DNA of 22,967 nucleotides from an uncultured bacterium (lineage in GTDB: Bacteria; Fidelibacterota; Marinisomatia; Marinisomatales; UBA1611): contig CALKMQ010000205.1 of the NCBI GenBank assembly GCA_938092125.1, positions 1 through 22,967 of the forward strand, given 5' to 3'. Below are positions 15,402 through 22,162 of the stretch, piece after piece; the first letter of the stretch is position 1; every line of letters begins with the position of its first letter. The notes under the pieces were generated by a model that saw nothing but the letters and a program-made list of their open reading frames with translations, made no database searches and was not told the origin of the DNA. The position numbers and the translations under genes are program-made.

Positions 15402-16412
15402 ATGAAAAACATTTTAATTCTTTTTTACCTTTTATTCGCCGCATTATATGGCCAATGAGCTCTTTGAGGAAACCCCTCGCTTCCAGGTGGCAGCTCAGAC
15501 AAAGGATTAGGTGCAAATAAAGATGAGATTTTTTACTCACTTACACAAAGCACTCAATACATAGATTGGTGGCATGCTCCCGTTCCTGGAGAAAATTTTG
15601 AGCATAAAGGAAATTTAATAACATCAATAATTAGACCAGGGCTCATTTATGGTTTAAACAATAAAGTTAATTTGTCTATAAGTACCACATTAGGCCTAAG
15701 GACAATGAATTTTGATAAAGACAATGAGTCAGTTCATCATCGTAATGAGCACTCTGCTAGTGATTTTGACAATGCTAAGGGAGGAATTTTAGGAGATTCT
15801 AGAATTATACTAAGATATTTACTCAAAAATACTGGGGTAGGCGATGGATACAGAATTATTTTAGGTAGCGGAATTACGCTTCCATCAAAAAACAATCTCA
15901 CAAAAAGCCCGTTCTTAAAAAGTGATGACGCATTCATCCCACATAGACACTTTAGTATGAGCAATGGTACCTATAACATTATATCTGATATTCAGTTTTA
16001 TTATAAACGCTCTGCCAATCCTGTATTTTTTGGTGGGAATTTTTCTATTGAAAAACCTATCAATGAAAATGAATATTTTTATATGCCTCGAACATCTTTG
16101 AAAGCAGTCTTTTCAACTATTTACAAAAGATTCGATAAGCTAGACGGATCACTTGATTTAAGTTTAGGAGTAGAATCGTTATCCGAGGAATATTGGGATG
16201 GTATTCCTAGTCCTAATTCATCTGCTTTAATCGTAACTCCATCTTTAGGCTATCTATTTAGCACAAGGAAAGGAGTATTAAGTATTAGTTTGCAAAAACC
16301 TGTGTTTATGAAAGGGTCCTTTAATATAAGTGAGGGTGACCTTGAACAAAGTACTGGGGTATGGCAAATGGTTTTATCTTTTCGCTCAATGGCGACAAAA
16401 ATAGTTAATTAA
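15402..16412 (+). CDS. Putative selenoprotein: secreted outer-membrane protein with N-terminal UxxU
   Basis: A 336-codon frame with ATG at 15402, containing two TGA codons (codons 19 and 22) read here as selenocysteine. Residues 1-18, MKNILILFYLLFAALYGQ, are a typical signal peptide; the mature N-terminus would be Q-U-A-L-U-G-NPSLPGG. The remaining 314 codons are uninterrupted. The body alternates strand-like segments (LITSIIRPGLIYGL, VNLSISTTLGLR, YRIILGSGITL, LIVTPSLGYLFS, WQMVLSFRS), suggesting an outer-membrane barrel, with His-rich loops HHRNEH (112-117) and HRH (181-183) that could bind metal. TGA is a true stop elsewhere (GH20, NatA), so a code change to Trp is unlikely. A SECIS-like hairpin follows the second TGA at the right distance. 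A naive call would begin at TTG 15672. I do not recognise the family. Two nonsense mutations in a pseudogene is the main alternative. Its last 8 bases overlap the convergent GIY-YIG gene. Confidence 0.78.
15462..15504 (+). promoter_or_regulatory. Bacterial SECIS element
   Basis: After the second UGA (15465-15467) come 11 nt and then GCUUCCAGGUGGCAGC (15479-15494): stem GCU/AGC, a U opposite C, stem CC/GG, loop AGGU. E. coli fdhF has UGA, 11 nt, then GGUUGCAGGUCUGCACC. Numbered from the U of UGA, U17, U18, A21, G22, G23 and U24 coincide; U17, G23 and U24 are the bases known to contact SelB. A lower helix CUUUG (15462-15466)/CAAAG (15500-15504) encloses the UGA. An alternative helix UGAGCU (15456-15461)/AGCUCA (15492-15497) starts at the first UGA. 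Confidence 0.75.
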
Positions 16413-16725
16413 ACCAAACAGCCGCACCCTTACCCCTTAATTTATTGCCTAAATAAGCTTCAATACCTAATGAATCAACCCGAGAAGGTATGGGATTATA
16501 TTTTTTGTAAATGTCCGGCCTTAATTTTTTACCATAATACTTAGCATATTTATTGGATTTATAGCCCTCTTTGTGTTGATCAAACCTTAATTCTGGAGTT
16601 CTTGTCGATTGACCAACATAAAAACATCCGTTCCCTTTTATATAATTCGGATTCTTAGCTCTAAACTTTCTGAGATTTGCTACCTCAGGTTCTAGCTCTA
16701 TTACATAAACGTAATATTTTGCCAT
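16405..16725 (-). CDS. GIY-YIG domain protein
   Basis: A 106-residue protein with the GIY-YIG nuclease fold: YVYVI (5-9) for GIY, FYVGQ (35-39) for YIG, then a conserved Arg47 in RFDQHK and Glu89 in EAYLGNKLRGKG, a layout shared with UvrC-type nucleases. Single-domain forms are found in homing nucleases and in small proteins of unknown repair function. It contains the unusual YAKYYGKKLRPDIY segment in the middle. It starts at ATG. Its stop lies inside the last codons of the selenoprotein gene on the other strand (8-bp overlap). Confidence 0.85.
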   Translation of the reverse strand: MAKYYVYVIELEPEVANLRKFRAKNPNYIKGNGCFYVGQSTRTPELRFDQHKEGYKSNKYAKYYGKKLRPDIYKKYNPIPSRVDSLGIEAYLGNKLRGKGAAVWFN

Positions 16726-16778
16726 GGAGGTTTAAAAAAGTGTCAATTTAAAAACCTGTTCAAATATAAATTTTTATT

Positions 16779-17132
16779 TTAAATAGATTGTGCGTAAGCA
16801 TGTAAAAATATAATTAGCCCTATTGAAAGCATCGTAATTGCAGGGACTACATCTTTGATAGGGTTTTTTACTTTTATATGAGTTGCTACGGCACCTAGCA
16901 TCAATATAATTATCCCCAGAGATCCAATAACAACCAAATTATTATCATCAAACTGCAACATTACAGTAAACGATATTTTTATAATACCTATGAAATCTCT
17001 AAAAGCACTTGGCAGTTTATAATCTTTAAATTCTTTTTTTATATTATCGTATCTAACTACCCAAACATAAAAAACAGATACCGCTGCTATTATTTTTAAT
17101 GCTTCTATTATTATATCTATATTAAAACTCAT
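16779..17132 (-). CDS. Small four-helix membrane protein, DoxX-like
   Basis: A 117-residue protein with about four hydrophobic helices. I chose the ATG at 17132 because GGAG lies 5 nt before it; an in-frame GTG at 17147 adds only five residues. The middle, FIGIIKISFTVMLQF followed by LGIIILMLGAVATHIKV, resembles the DoxX-like (DoxX_2) pattern of a polar-flanked helix ending in a 'mlgAv.th' motif. That suggests a relative of the thiol/quinone-linked DoxX membrane proteins, but the similarity is weak. It stands alone on the minus strand. Confidence 0.68.
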   Translation of the reverse strand: MSFNIDIIIEALKIIAAVSVFYVWVVRYDNIKKEFKDYKLPSAFRDFIGIIKISFTVMLQFDDNNLVVIGSLGIIILMLGAVATHIKVKNPIKDVVPAITMLSIGLIIFLHAYAQSI

Positions 17133-17217
17133 AATTACTCCGAACACTTATTACTTCTCTTACAAAAAAGTTAATAAAAAAATATCAATGATACATCGAA
17201 ATTGAAAGAATAATAAA

Positions 17218-17245
17218 AGGGCTTTTTAAATAAACTATTCGCCCT
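17218..17245 (-). terminator. Weak terminator overlapping CIA30 stop
   Basis: AGGGC (17241-17245 on the minus strand) pairs with GCCCT (17218-17222) across an 18-nt loop and is followed by a short U run (17214-17217). The stem begins upstream of the CIA30 stop codon. The long loop makes this a weak call. Confidence 0.3.
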
Positions 17246-17828
17246 CCTCAAGAAAAATCGACCTTATACGAAGTTCAAAATCTTCCGCTACTTTATTTCC
17301 AATTAAAAACCCGATTTCAGTAATATATTTTTTATTGAAATTTTTCATATTCATTTTTCTTCCTCTAAAAGATGGTTCCATACTAGCTAGAGGGATTCTG
17401 ACTTCTTGCCAGCCATTTTTCGCAAAAAATTTATATGAGTAGACATATCGTTCATTCCTTGAAGATTTAATTCTCAATTGATAATATTTATTATCTCCTT
17501 TGACAACCATTGTGATATACTTGTTTTTTTTTACTTTAATATTTTTGGTATAGTAGCGAATAGAACTAAAACCACCATAGTTTTCAATTGAGATTCTTCC
17601 TGAAAATAAACCCGTATCATTATTTTCAATTTGTAATTTGCCTTGAGATCGCCCTCCCATCACACCATCATCAACGACATACCAACCATCTAAATTATCA
17701 TTTTTAGAAAAATCATATATGACACCTGCTTTCATAATTGTAAATAATGAACCAATTAATAGAGAAAATGATATGATTTTATTTGGCACTTTGTTACCAG
17801 GTTTAAGAGTTAATAATTTGAGTGACAT
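17235..17828 (-). CDS. CIA30-family protein with membrane/signal segment
   Basis: A 197-residue protein. After a hydrophobic segment (IISFSLLIGSLFTIM, 18-32) comes the CIA30 (NDUFAF1-like) domain: WYVVDDGVMGGRSQGKL (48-64), then FSGRISIENYGGFSSIRY, YQLRIKSSRNERYVYSYKF, WQEVRIPLASMEPSFRGR and ITEIGFLIGNK. In mitochondria CIA30 assists complex I assembly; bacterial members are galactose-binding-like beta-sandwich proteins of unknown role, here probably periplasmic or membrane-attached. The start ATG lies within the 3' end of the Nudix gene (19-bp overlap), so translation is likely coupled. A later Met (residue 32) would remove the hydrophobic segment and is less likely. Confidence 0.85.
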   Translation of the reverse strand: MSLKLLTLKPGNKVPNKIISFSLLIGSLFTIMKAGVIYDFSKNDNLDGWYVVDDGVMGGRSQGKLQIENNDTGLFSGRISIENYGGFSSIRYYTKNIKVKKNKYITMVVKGDNKYYQLRIKSSRNERYVYSYKFFAKNGWQEVRIPLASMEPSFRGRKMNMKNFNKKYITEIGFLIGNKVAEDFELRIRSIFLEEGE

Positions 17829-18343
17829 TTTCCAGAAATGCCACTCTTACTGTCAGCTATATAATTTTTCAGTGCAAAAGTTACTGCTGAAAATGCTATA
17901 CCATCCCACGGTATTTGACTTTTTGAAAATAATTTAACTTCTGAGGTCTCATGCATTGCAGCATAATCATCGTTTACTATTTCACTCAAATACAACATAT
18001 AAACTTGTCCAATCCTTGGCAGACTATAAGTTGTAAATAAATATTTAATGTTTAGTTCTAAATTCGCCTCTTCATGCGCTTCCCTTTTTGCACCATCCTC
18101 AAGAGACTCACCCATCTCCATAAAACCAGAAGGCAACGTCCATTTACCAAAACCGGGCTCAATATCTCTTTTACACAAAAGAATTGACCCAGAGTGAACA
18201 GGTAGAGCACCAACGATTATATTAGGATTCACATAATGAATGTATGCACATGCACTACAGATTTCTCTTAGCACATTGTCACCAGTTGGAATAGTCTTTT
18301 TTGTTTTACTTCCACATTTAATACAATACATTTTTTTGACCAT
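17810..18343 (-). CDS. Nudix hydrolase with N-terminal zinc ribbon
   Basis: A 177-residue enzyme. Cys7, Cys10, Cys29 and Cys32 form a zinc ribbon followed by IHYVNP, as in NADH-pyrophosphatase-like and ADP-ribose-type Nudix proteins. The Nudix box runs from Gly73: GFMEMGE (73-79), seven residues, then REAHEE (87-92); the usual Gly after EE is Ala-Asn. WTLPSGF precedes it. The enzyme would cleave a nucleoside diphosphate linked to another moiety, such as NADH or ADP-ribose, in the cytoplasm. A second Met (residue 5, 18331) is an alternative start. It is the first gene of a two-gene unit with CIA30. Confidence 0.93.
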   Translation of the reverse strand: MVKKMYCIKCGSKTKKTIPTGDNVLREICSACAYIHYVNPNIIVGALPVHSGSILLCKRDIEPGFGKWTLPSGFMEMGESLEDGAKREAHEEANLELNIKYLFTTYSLPRIGQVYMLYLSEIVNDDYAAMHETSEVKLFSKSQIPWDGIAFSAVTFALKNYIADSKSGISGKCHSNY

Positions 18344-18351
18344 CCTTTTTC

Positions 18352-18373
18352 TTATCTAGATTATTATAGATAA
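18352..18373. promoter_or_regulatory. Inverted repeat in Nudix/deacetylase divergent promoter region
   Basis: TTATCTA (18352-18358) and TAGATAA (18367-18373) form a 7-8-7 palindrome just upstream of the Nudix start, within the 148-bp divergent spacer. The 15-bp centre-to-centre spacing would suit a dimeric regulator, but AT-rich palindromes also arise by chance. Confidence 0.3.
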
Positions 18374-18491
18374 TGACAAATACTAGTGAATCATCTAAAA
18401 TTCATTTTCAAACAAGTACATTCATAAATTTATAATTTGATTATATCAAACATTTTCAGATATCTTTAATTATACTTAACTAAACATATAC

Positions 18492-19391
18492 TTGCTCGAA
18501 ATATTTTACCATCCAATTTATACCTCTGGAATATCTAAATCTTCAAATTTTCCTCGAGATAGATATCAACTTATATTTGAATCAATATCAAAATCAAATC
18601 GAAATAAAAGCATTAAATTTAAAATACCAAAAAAAATCAATGTTAAACATTTATATAATGTTCATCAAAAAGATTATGTAGACCAATTTTTAAAAGGAAA
18701 GTTGTCTGAAGTACAGCAAAGAAAAATTGGCCTAAGACCCTGGACTTCAAAAATCATAGAAAGAACACTTTTTATAATGGGTGGCAGTGTTAACGCTGTT
18801 ATAAGTTCGATAGAAAATGGCGCATCTGCGAATTTAGCGGGAGGAACTCATCACGCTTATCATGATTATGGTTCAGGATATTGTGTCTTTAATGATCTTG
18901 TAATTTCTGCATATTACTGTAAAGAGAAATTTAAAAGGTATCAAAACATACTTATTCTTGACTTAGATGTTCATCAGGGAGACGGAACTGCATCGATGGT
19001 TAAAACTGATAAATCAATATTTACATTTTCAATGCATTGTGAATCTAATTTCCCATTAAAAAAACAAATAAGCGACTTAGATGTACCTTTAAAGAAAGGA
19101 ATGAAAGACGAGACTTATTTAAAAATACTTGGCTCAAGCCTAGAAAGATTAGAAGATAATGACACAGATATTATTTTTTTTCAAGCAGGAGTGGATGGCT
19201 TGGTCAATGACACCTTAGGTCATTTAAGCCTCAGTCATCAAGGAATGATGAAAAGGAATGAAATGGTTCTTAGTTTTTGTAAAAAGAAAAGGTGCCCAGT
19301 TGTTATTTTTATGGGAGGAGGGTATTCAAAACCTATTTTTCATACAGTTAAAGCCTTTAGTGAATTATTTTTCCAATTCAGCAATCTTTAA
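18492..19391 (+). CDS. Histone-deacetylase-fold enzyme
   Basis: A 299-residue member of the arginase/deacetylase superfamily. Visible site residues are His120-His121 in GGTHHAYHDYGSGYCVFND, the zinc ligands Asp159 and His161 in LDLDVHQGDG, Asp235 in QAGVDGLVND, and Tyr278 in GGGYS. All catalytic elements are intact. Bacterial members deacetylate acetylated amines such as acetylpolyamines or acetoin-pathway proteins; bacteria lack the histone substrate. No signal peptide is seen, so it is cytoplasmic. The start is TTG (18492); the family's normal beginning 'L.IFYHP.Y' fits it. It converges with the photolyase gene, 23 bp apart. Confidence 0.92.
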   Translation: MLEIFYHPIYTSGISKSSNFPRDRYQLIFESISKSNRNKSIKFKIPKKINVKHLYNVHQKDYVDQFLKGKLSEVQQRKIGLRPWTSKIIERTLFIMGGSVNAVISSIENGASANLAGGTHHAYHDYGSGYCVFNDLVISAYYCKEKFKRYQNILILDLDVHQGDGTASMVKTDKSIFTFSMHCESNFPLKKQISDLDVPLKKGMKDETYLKILGSSLERLEDNDTDIIFFQAGVDGLVNDTLGHLSLSHQGMMKRNEMVLSFCKKKRCPVVIFMGGGYSKPIFHTVKAFSELFFQFSNL

Positions 19392-19414
19392 AAAACTAAT
19401 ATCAAAAATAATCT

Positions 19415-20905
19415 CTATTGCTTTCTTTGGTTTGGTTTTCTTCTACTTCCATGTTTGATGTAAACCTTTTTTGCTTCATTTTTTGCTTCAGATGTTGATT
19501 TTATTTTATACAAAATATTTTTTGCTTTTTTAACTTGTAGATTATGATCAATAATTGGAGCAGGATAGTGCATTCCAATTACGCATGAATATTTCTCTTG
19601 AAATCCGTCACTCATTAAATGAGGTGTGAAAATATATTCTAAAGGGATGTTTCCTAATTCAGGAACCCATGTTCTAACAAATTCCCCTTTCGGGTCATGA
19701 TCTTTTTGTTGCTTAGTTGGATTGTATATTCTTATTGAATTTATTCCCGTGACGCCAGATTGCATTTGAAATTGACTATAATGAATTCCTGGTTCATAAT
19801 CTAAAAACTGTGTTGCCATATATTTACTGGTTTTCCTCCAATCTAGCCAAAGGTCATATGAAGCAAATGAAACAAGCATCGCTCTCATTCTAAAATTAAT
19901 ATAACCTGTTTCATTTAAACACCTCATGCAAGCATCTATAAACGGATAACCAGTGAGACCTACTTTCCAAGCTTCAAAATAATTTTCATTGAAATCGTTT
20001 TCCCGAATGTCGTCATATGCTCGAGCCATATTTACCCATTCAATTTTAGGTTGATCTTCCAATTTTTGAATAAAGTGACAGTGCCATCTTAGTCTACCCA
20101 AAAAAGATGAAATTGATGATCTCCAAAAACCAATGCCCTTTACACCCTTGAGTGAATCCCGCTTTTTCTTTGCAGCTTGATACACTTCTTTTATACTAAT
20201 ATTCCCAAATGATATATGGGGACTTAACCGACTACAGCTTGTCATTGCTGTCAATGGGCTAGACATCTCTTTTACATAATTACGACCTCGTTCATTTAAA
20301 AAAGAAACCAATAGTCTTACTGCATTACCCCTACCACCTTTTTGAATGATTTTATGGGTTACTTTTTTGTTAAGGTTTGTTTCTTTTATTAAATTGAATT
20401 TTTTTTGATGTGATTCAAATTTTACATTTATTGGTATAGGAATAATTGGCTCATTCATTGACTTATTCCATTCGTAGGACCAACCATCTCGATTTTTGAT
20501 TGGTCTTTGGACACCATGCTGGGGAAACTCAACCCAATTAATAGTGTTTTTTTTACACCATTTTTTTAAATGAATATCCCTTTGGTAACTAATCCAGTTC
20601 CCAGTTTCTTCATGAGAAAAAATTCTAATTTGATTTGATGTTTGTGACCTTAGTTTTTGGAATACTTCTAAGGCTGATCCATGTTCAACATGTAGGTAAC
20701 CACCTATTTTTTCTAATTCAATCTTTAGTGATTTAAGTGATTCATTAATAAACTTATGGTGCCTTGGGTCGTAGTCTTCGCTTTCTAGTATTTCAGGCTC
20801 GAAAATATATAATGGAAGGACAAGTCCATTTTTTGAGGCTTCAAGGAATGGCTTGTGGTCAAAAATGCGAAGATCTTTTTTGAACCATAAAATTGACGTG
20901 GACAT
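19415..20905 (-). CDS. Cryptochrome/photolyase family protein
   Basis: A 496-residue flavoprotein. The N-terminal Rossmann part begins ILWFKKDLRIFDHKPF and includes HEETGNWISYQRD and FPQHGVQRPIKNRDGW. The C-terminal FAD-binding helical part contains RLSPHISFGNIS, FLGRLRWHCHF, then WKVGLTGYPFIDACMRCL and NFRMRAMLVSFASYDLWLDW, with the conserved W..G.TG.P..DA.MR core. It would repair UV-induced pyrimidine dimers with blue light, or act as a light sensor; the choice cannot be settled from sequence. I chose the ATG at 20905 over the in-frame TTG at 20911. It is divergent from DUF2237 and DUF2805, genes often found beside photolyases in marine bacteria. Confidence 0.93.
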   Translation of the reverse strand: MSTSILWFKKDLRIFDHKPFLEASKNGLVLPLYIFEPEILESEDYDPRHHKFINESLKSLKIELEKIGGYLHVEHGSALEVFQKLRSQTSNQIRIFSHEETGNWISYQRDIHLKKWCKKNTINWVEFPQHGVQRPIKNRDGWSYEWNKSMNEPIIPIPINVKFESHQKKFNLIKETNLNKKVTHKIIQKGGRGNAVRLLVSFLNERGRNYVKEMSSPLTAMTSCSRLSPHISFGNISIKEVYQAAKKKRDSLKGVKGIGFWRSSISSFLGRLRWHCHFIQKLEDQPKIEWVNMARAYDDIRENDFNENYFEAWKVGLTGYPFIDACMRCLNETGYINFRMRAMLVSFASYDLWLDWRKTSKYMATQFLDYEPGIHYSQFQMQSGVTGINSIRIYNPTKQQKDHDPKGEFVRTWVPELGNIPLEYIFTPHLMSDGFQEKYSCVIGMHYPAPIIDHNLQVKKAKNILYKIKSTSEAKNEAKKVYIKHGSRRKPNQRKQ

Positions 20906-20966
20906 AGTCAAAATTGTAGTCTAAAATCCAAAACAATCAAAAGTAATAAATCCATTTTACCCAAAC

Positions 20967-20995
20967 TTGAAATTTGATTTATTATGGCTTATATA
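20967..20995 (+). promoter_or_regulatory. Candidate sigma70-type promoter of DUF2237 gene
   Basis: TTGAAA (20967-20972), a 17-bp spacer and TATATA (20990-20995) form a good -35/-10 pair. Transcription would start about 5-10 bp before the ATG at 21009. This also argues against a longer TTG-initiated form starting inside the promoter. Confidence 0.4.
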
Positions 20996-21008
20996 TTTAA
21001 TATTATCG

Positions 21009-21380
21009 ATGAAAAATGTATTAGGAACTGATTTAAAGAGTTGCAATTCAAAACCAGTTACTGGTTATTTTCGCGATGGGTTTTGCAGAACAGATAAAAG
21101 TGACCATGGAAGACATGTTGTAGCATCTGTAATGGATAAAAAATTTTTAAATTTTTCTCGCGATATGGGCAATGACTTATCTACTCCAAATCCGATGTAT
21201 AACTTCCCTGGCCTAAAGCCTGGAGATAAGTGGTGTGTCTGCGCACTAAGGTGGAAAGAAGCATTCGATAATAACTGTGCTCCTAAAGTAGTCTTAGAAG
21301 CTACTCATGAAAAATCATTAGAGTATTTAAAATTAGATGACCTTGTAACTATGAGTATAAACGAGCAGATAAAAGAATAG
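21009..21380 (+). CDS. DUF2237 family protein
   Basis: A 123-residue protein matching DUF2237 from end to end: NVLGTDL at the start, then PVTGYFRDGFCRTDKSDHGRH, FLNFSRDMGNDLSTPNP, FPGLKPGDKWCVCALRW and PKVVLEATHEKSLEYL. Invariant Cys residues (FCRT and WCVCAL) and the GNDLSTP motif are kept. Function is unknown. I chose ATG 21009, where the family begins, over a TTG 42 bp upstream whose extension is hydrophobic and overlaps the promoter. Its TAG stop shares one base with the GTG start of the next gene (TAGTG), so translation is coupled. Confidence 0.95.
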   Translation: MKNVLGTDLKSCNSKPVTGYFRDGFCRTDKSDHGRHVVASVMDKKFLNFSRDMGNDLSTPNPMYNFPGLKPGDKWCVCALRWKEAFDNNCAPKVVLEATHEKSLEYLKLDDLVTMSINEQIKE

Positions 21381-21619
21381 TGCGAAAATTATTTGATAAA
21401 AATAGAGTTATTGAAATGGCATGGGAAGATAGAACTACTTTTGATGCAATTAAAGACCAATATGGTATTGGTGAACCAGATGTAATCAAATTGATGCGAA
21501 AAAATTTAAAACGAAATTCTTTCAAATTGTGGAGAGAACGAGTTTCAGGTAGAAAAACAAAACATAGAACTTCATCTCAAACGAAGACACCTAGGTTCAA
21601 ATCTTATAATCAAAAATAA
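21380..21619 (+). CDS. DUF2805/TIGR03643 family small protein
   Basis: A 79-residue protein with the family core VIEMAWEDRTTFDAIKDQYG (11-30), then GEPDVIKLMRKNLKRNSFKLWRERV and SGRKTKH. The helix-turn-helix-like 'FdaI..qyGi.e.dVi.lMR' together with the basic C-terminal tail suggests nucleic-acid binding, but this is inference. The GTG start overlaps the DUF2237 stop by one base. This family commonly travels with photolyase/cryptochrome and DUF2237 genes, as it does here. Confidence 0.93.
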   Translation: MRKLFDKNRVIEMAWEDRTTFDAIKDQYGIGEPDVIKLMRKNLKRNSFKLWRERVSGRKTKHRTSSQTKTPRFKSYNQK

Positions 21620-21623
21620 AATA

Positions 21624-21640
21624 TTATCCTCAAAGGATAA
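21624..21640. other. Hairpin after DUF2805 gene
   Basis: TTATCCT-CAA-AGGATAA is a perfect 7-bp stem with a 3-base loop, 5 bp after the stop. It lacks a following T tract, so it is not a classical intrinsic terminator; it may stabilise the transcript end or be coincidental. Confidence 0.3.
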
Positions 21641-21669
21641 CTTAATACAATCTAAATGACTATTCTTTT

Positions 21670-21849
21670 ATGTTAATAGATATTATATGTTTTACCTGTT
21701 ATGAAAACTTTTCCGAAGACATTGAAATTTATGATGGTGTTCATCAAGAAATTATAGATTGCGAGGTTTGCTGCAGGCCAAATAAATTATTCATTGAACA
21801 AAAGAATGGTGAAGTTATTCGACTAGATATTTCAGATGGAAATGAGTAA
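21670..21849 (+). CDS. CPXCG-type cysteine-rich small protein
   Basis: A 59-residue zinc-finger-like protein. Cys7 and Cys10 (CFTCYE) and Cys31, Cys34 and Cys35 (DCEVCCRP) reproduce the CPXCG cysteine-rich family, where the usual form is CPYCGE...EDCQVCCRP. The first knuckle here has Phe-Thr in place of Pro-Tyr and lacks the Gly, so it is divergent. It probably binds zinc; the role is unknown. It follows DUF2237 and DUF2805 on the same strand (51-bp gap), extending the conserved-hypothetical cluster beside the photolyase. It starts at ATG. Confidence 0.8.
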   Translation: MLIDIICFTCYENFSEDIEIYDGVHQEIIDCEVCCRPNKLFIEQKNGEVIRLDISDGNE

Positions 21850-21860
21850 ATAGCACTTAT

Positions 21861-22160
21861 TTAAGTCACTGTTTTGGGAAGTAATCTTCTGTCAATTTCA
21901 TAGATTGGTTCCCAATCATACATCTCCTCTGGCAAATAAGAATAGCCACCTAAAGTGAGTCGAGCTCTCTTTTTAATACATATAGATATCCTTAAATCAA
22001 GAATGATTATTTTATCTTTGTGCTCGTGCTTTACTTGGCTATTTAAAAGTAATTCTCTATTTATTATTGCTTTCTCAAATACGACTTTTACCTGGTCAAA
22101 AACTTTTTTTTGAGATTTATATTTTGGTCCTCCATATTCAGAGCAATCACCTTTTCTCAT
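21861..22160 (-). CDS. Unrecognised 99-residue protein downstream of LMW phosphatase
   Basis: I do not recognise this protein. It begins MRKGDCSEYGGPKYKSQKK, has a central helix-like segment with Lys/Glu alternation, then KIIILDLRISICIKKRARLT and YLPEEMYDWEPIYEID. There is no membrane segment or signal peptide, so it is presumably cytoplasmic. The ATG lies 2 bp after the phosphatase stop, implying co-translation with it. It is convergent with the CPXCG gene, whose stop is 11 bp away. Confidence 0.6.
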   Translation of the reverse strand: MRKGDCSEYGGPKYKSQKKVFDQVKVVFEKAIINRELLLNSQVKHEHKDKIIILDLRISICIKKRARLTLGGYSYLPEEMYDWEPIYEIDRRLLPKTVT

Positions 22161-22162
22161 TT

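Noticed and set aside
15402..15470. Pseudogene or TGA-as-tryptophan explanation for the two TGAs
   Set aside because: TGA ends the GH20 and NatA genes at family-normal lengths and Trp is coded by TGG throughout, so a code change is unlikely. Two chance mutations would not supply a position-exact SECIS. Resequencing could still overturn this.
15672..16412. A 246-codon protein starting at TTG 15672
   Set aside because: The same frame continues 90 codons upstream with protein-like sequence to a signal peptide at ATG 15402, interrupted only by the two TGA codons; the short form would be a headless barrel.
20967..21008. TTG-started extension of DUF2237
   Set aside because: The family starts at MKNVLGT (21009), and the TTG is the -35 element of the likely promoter.
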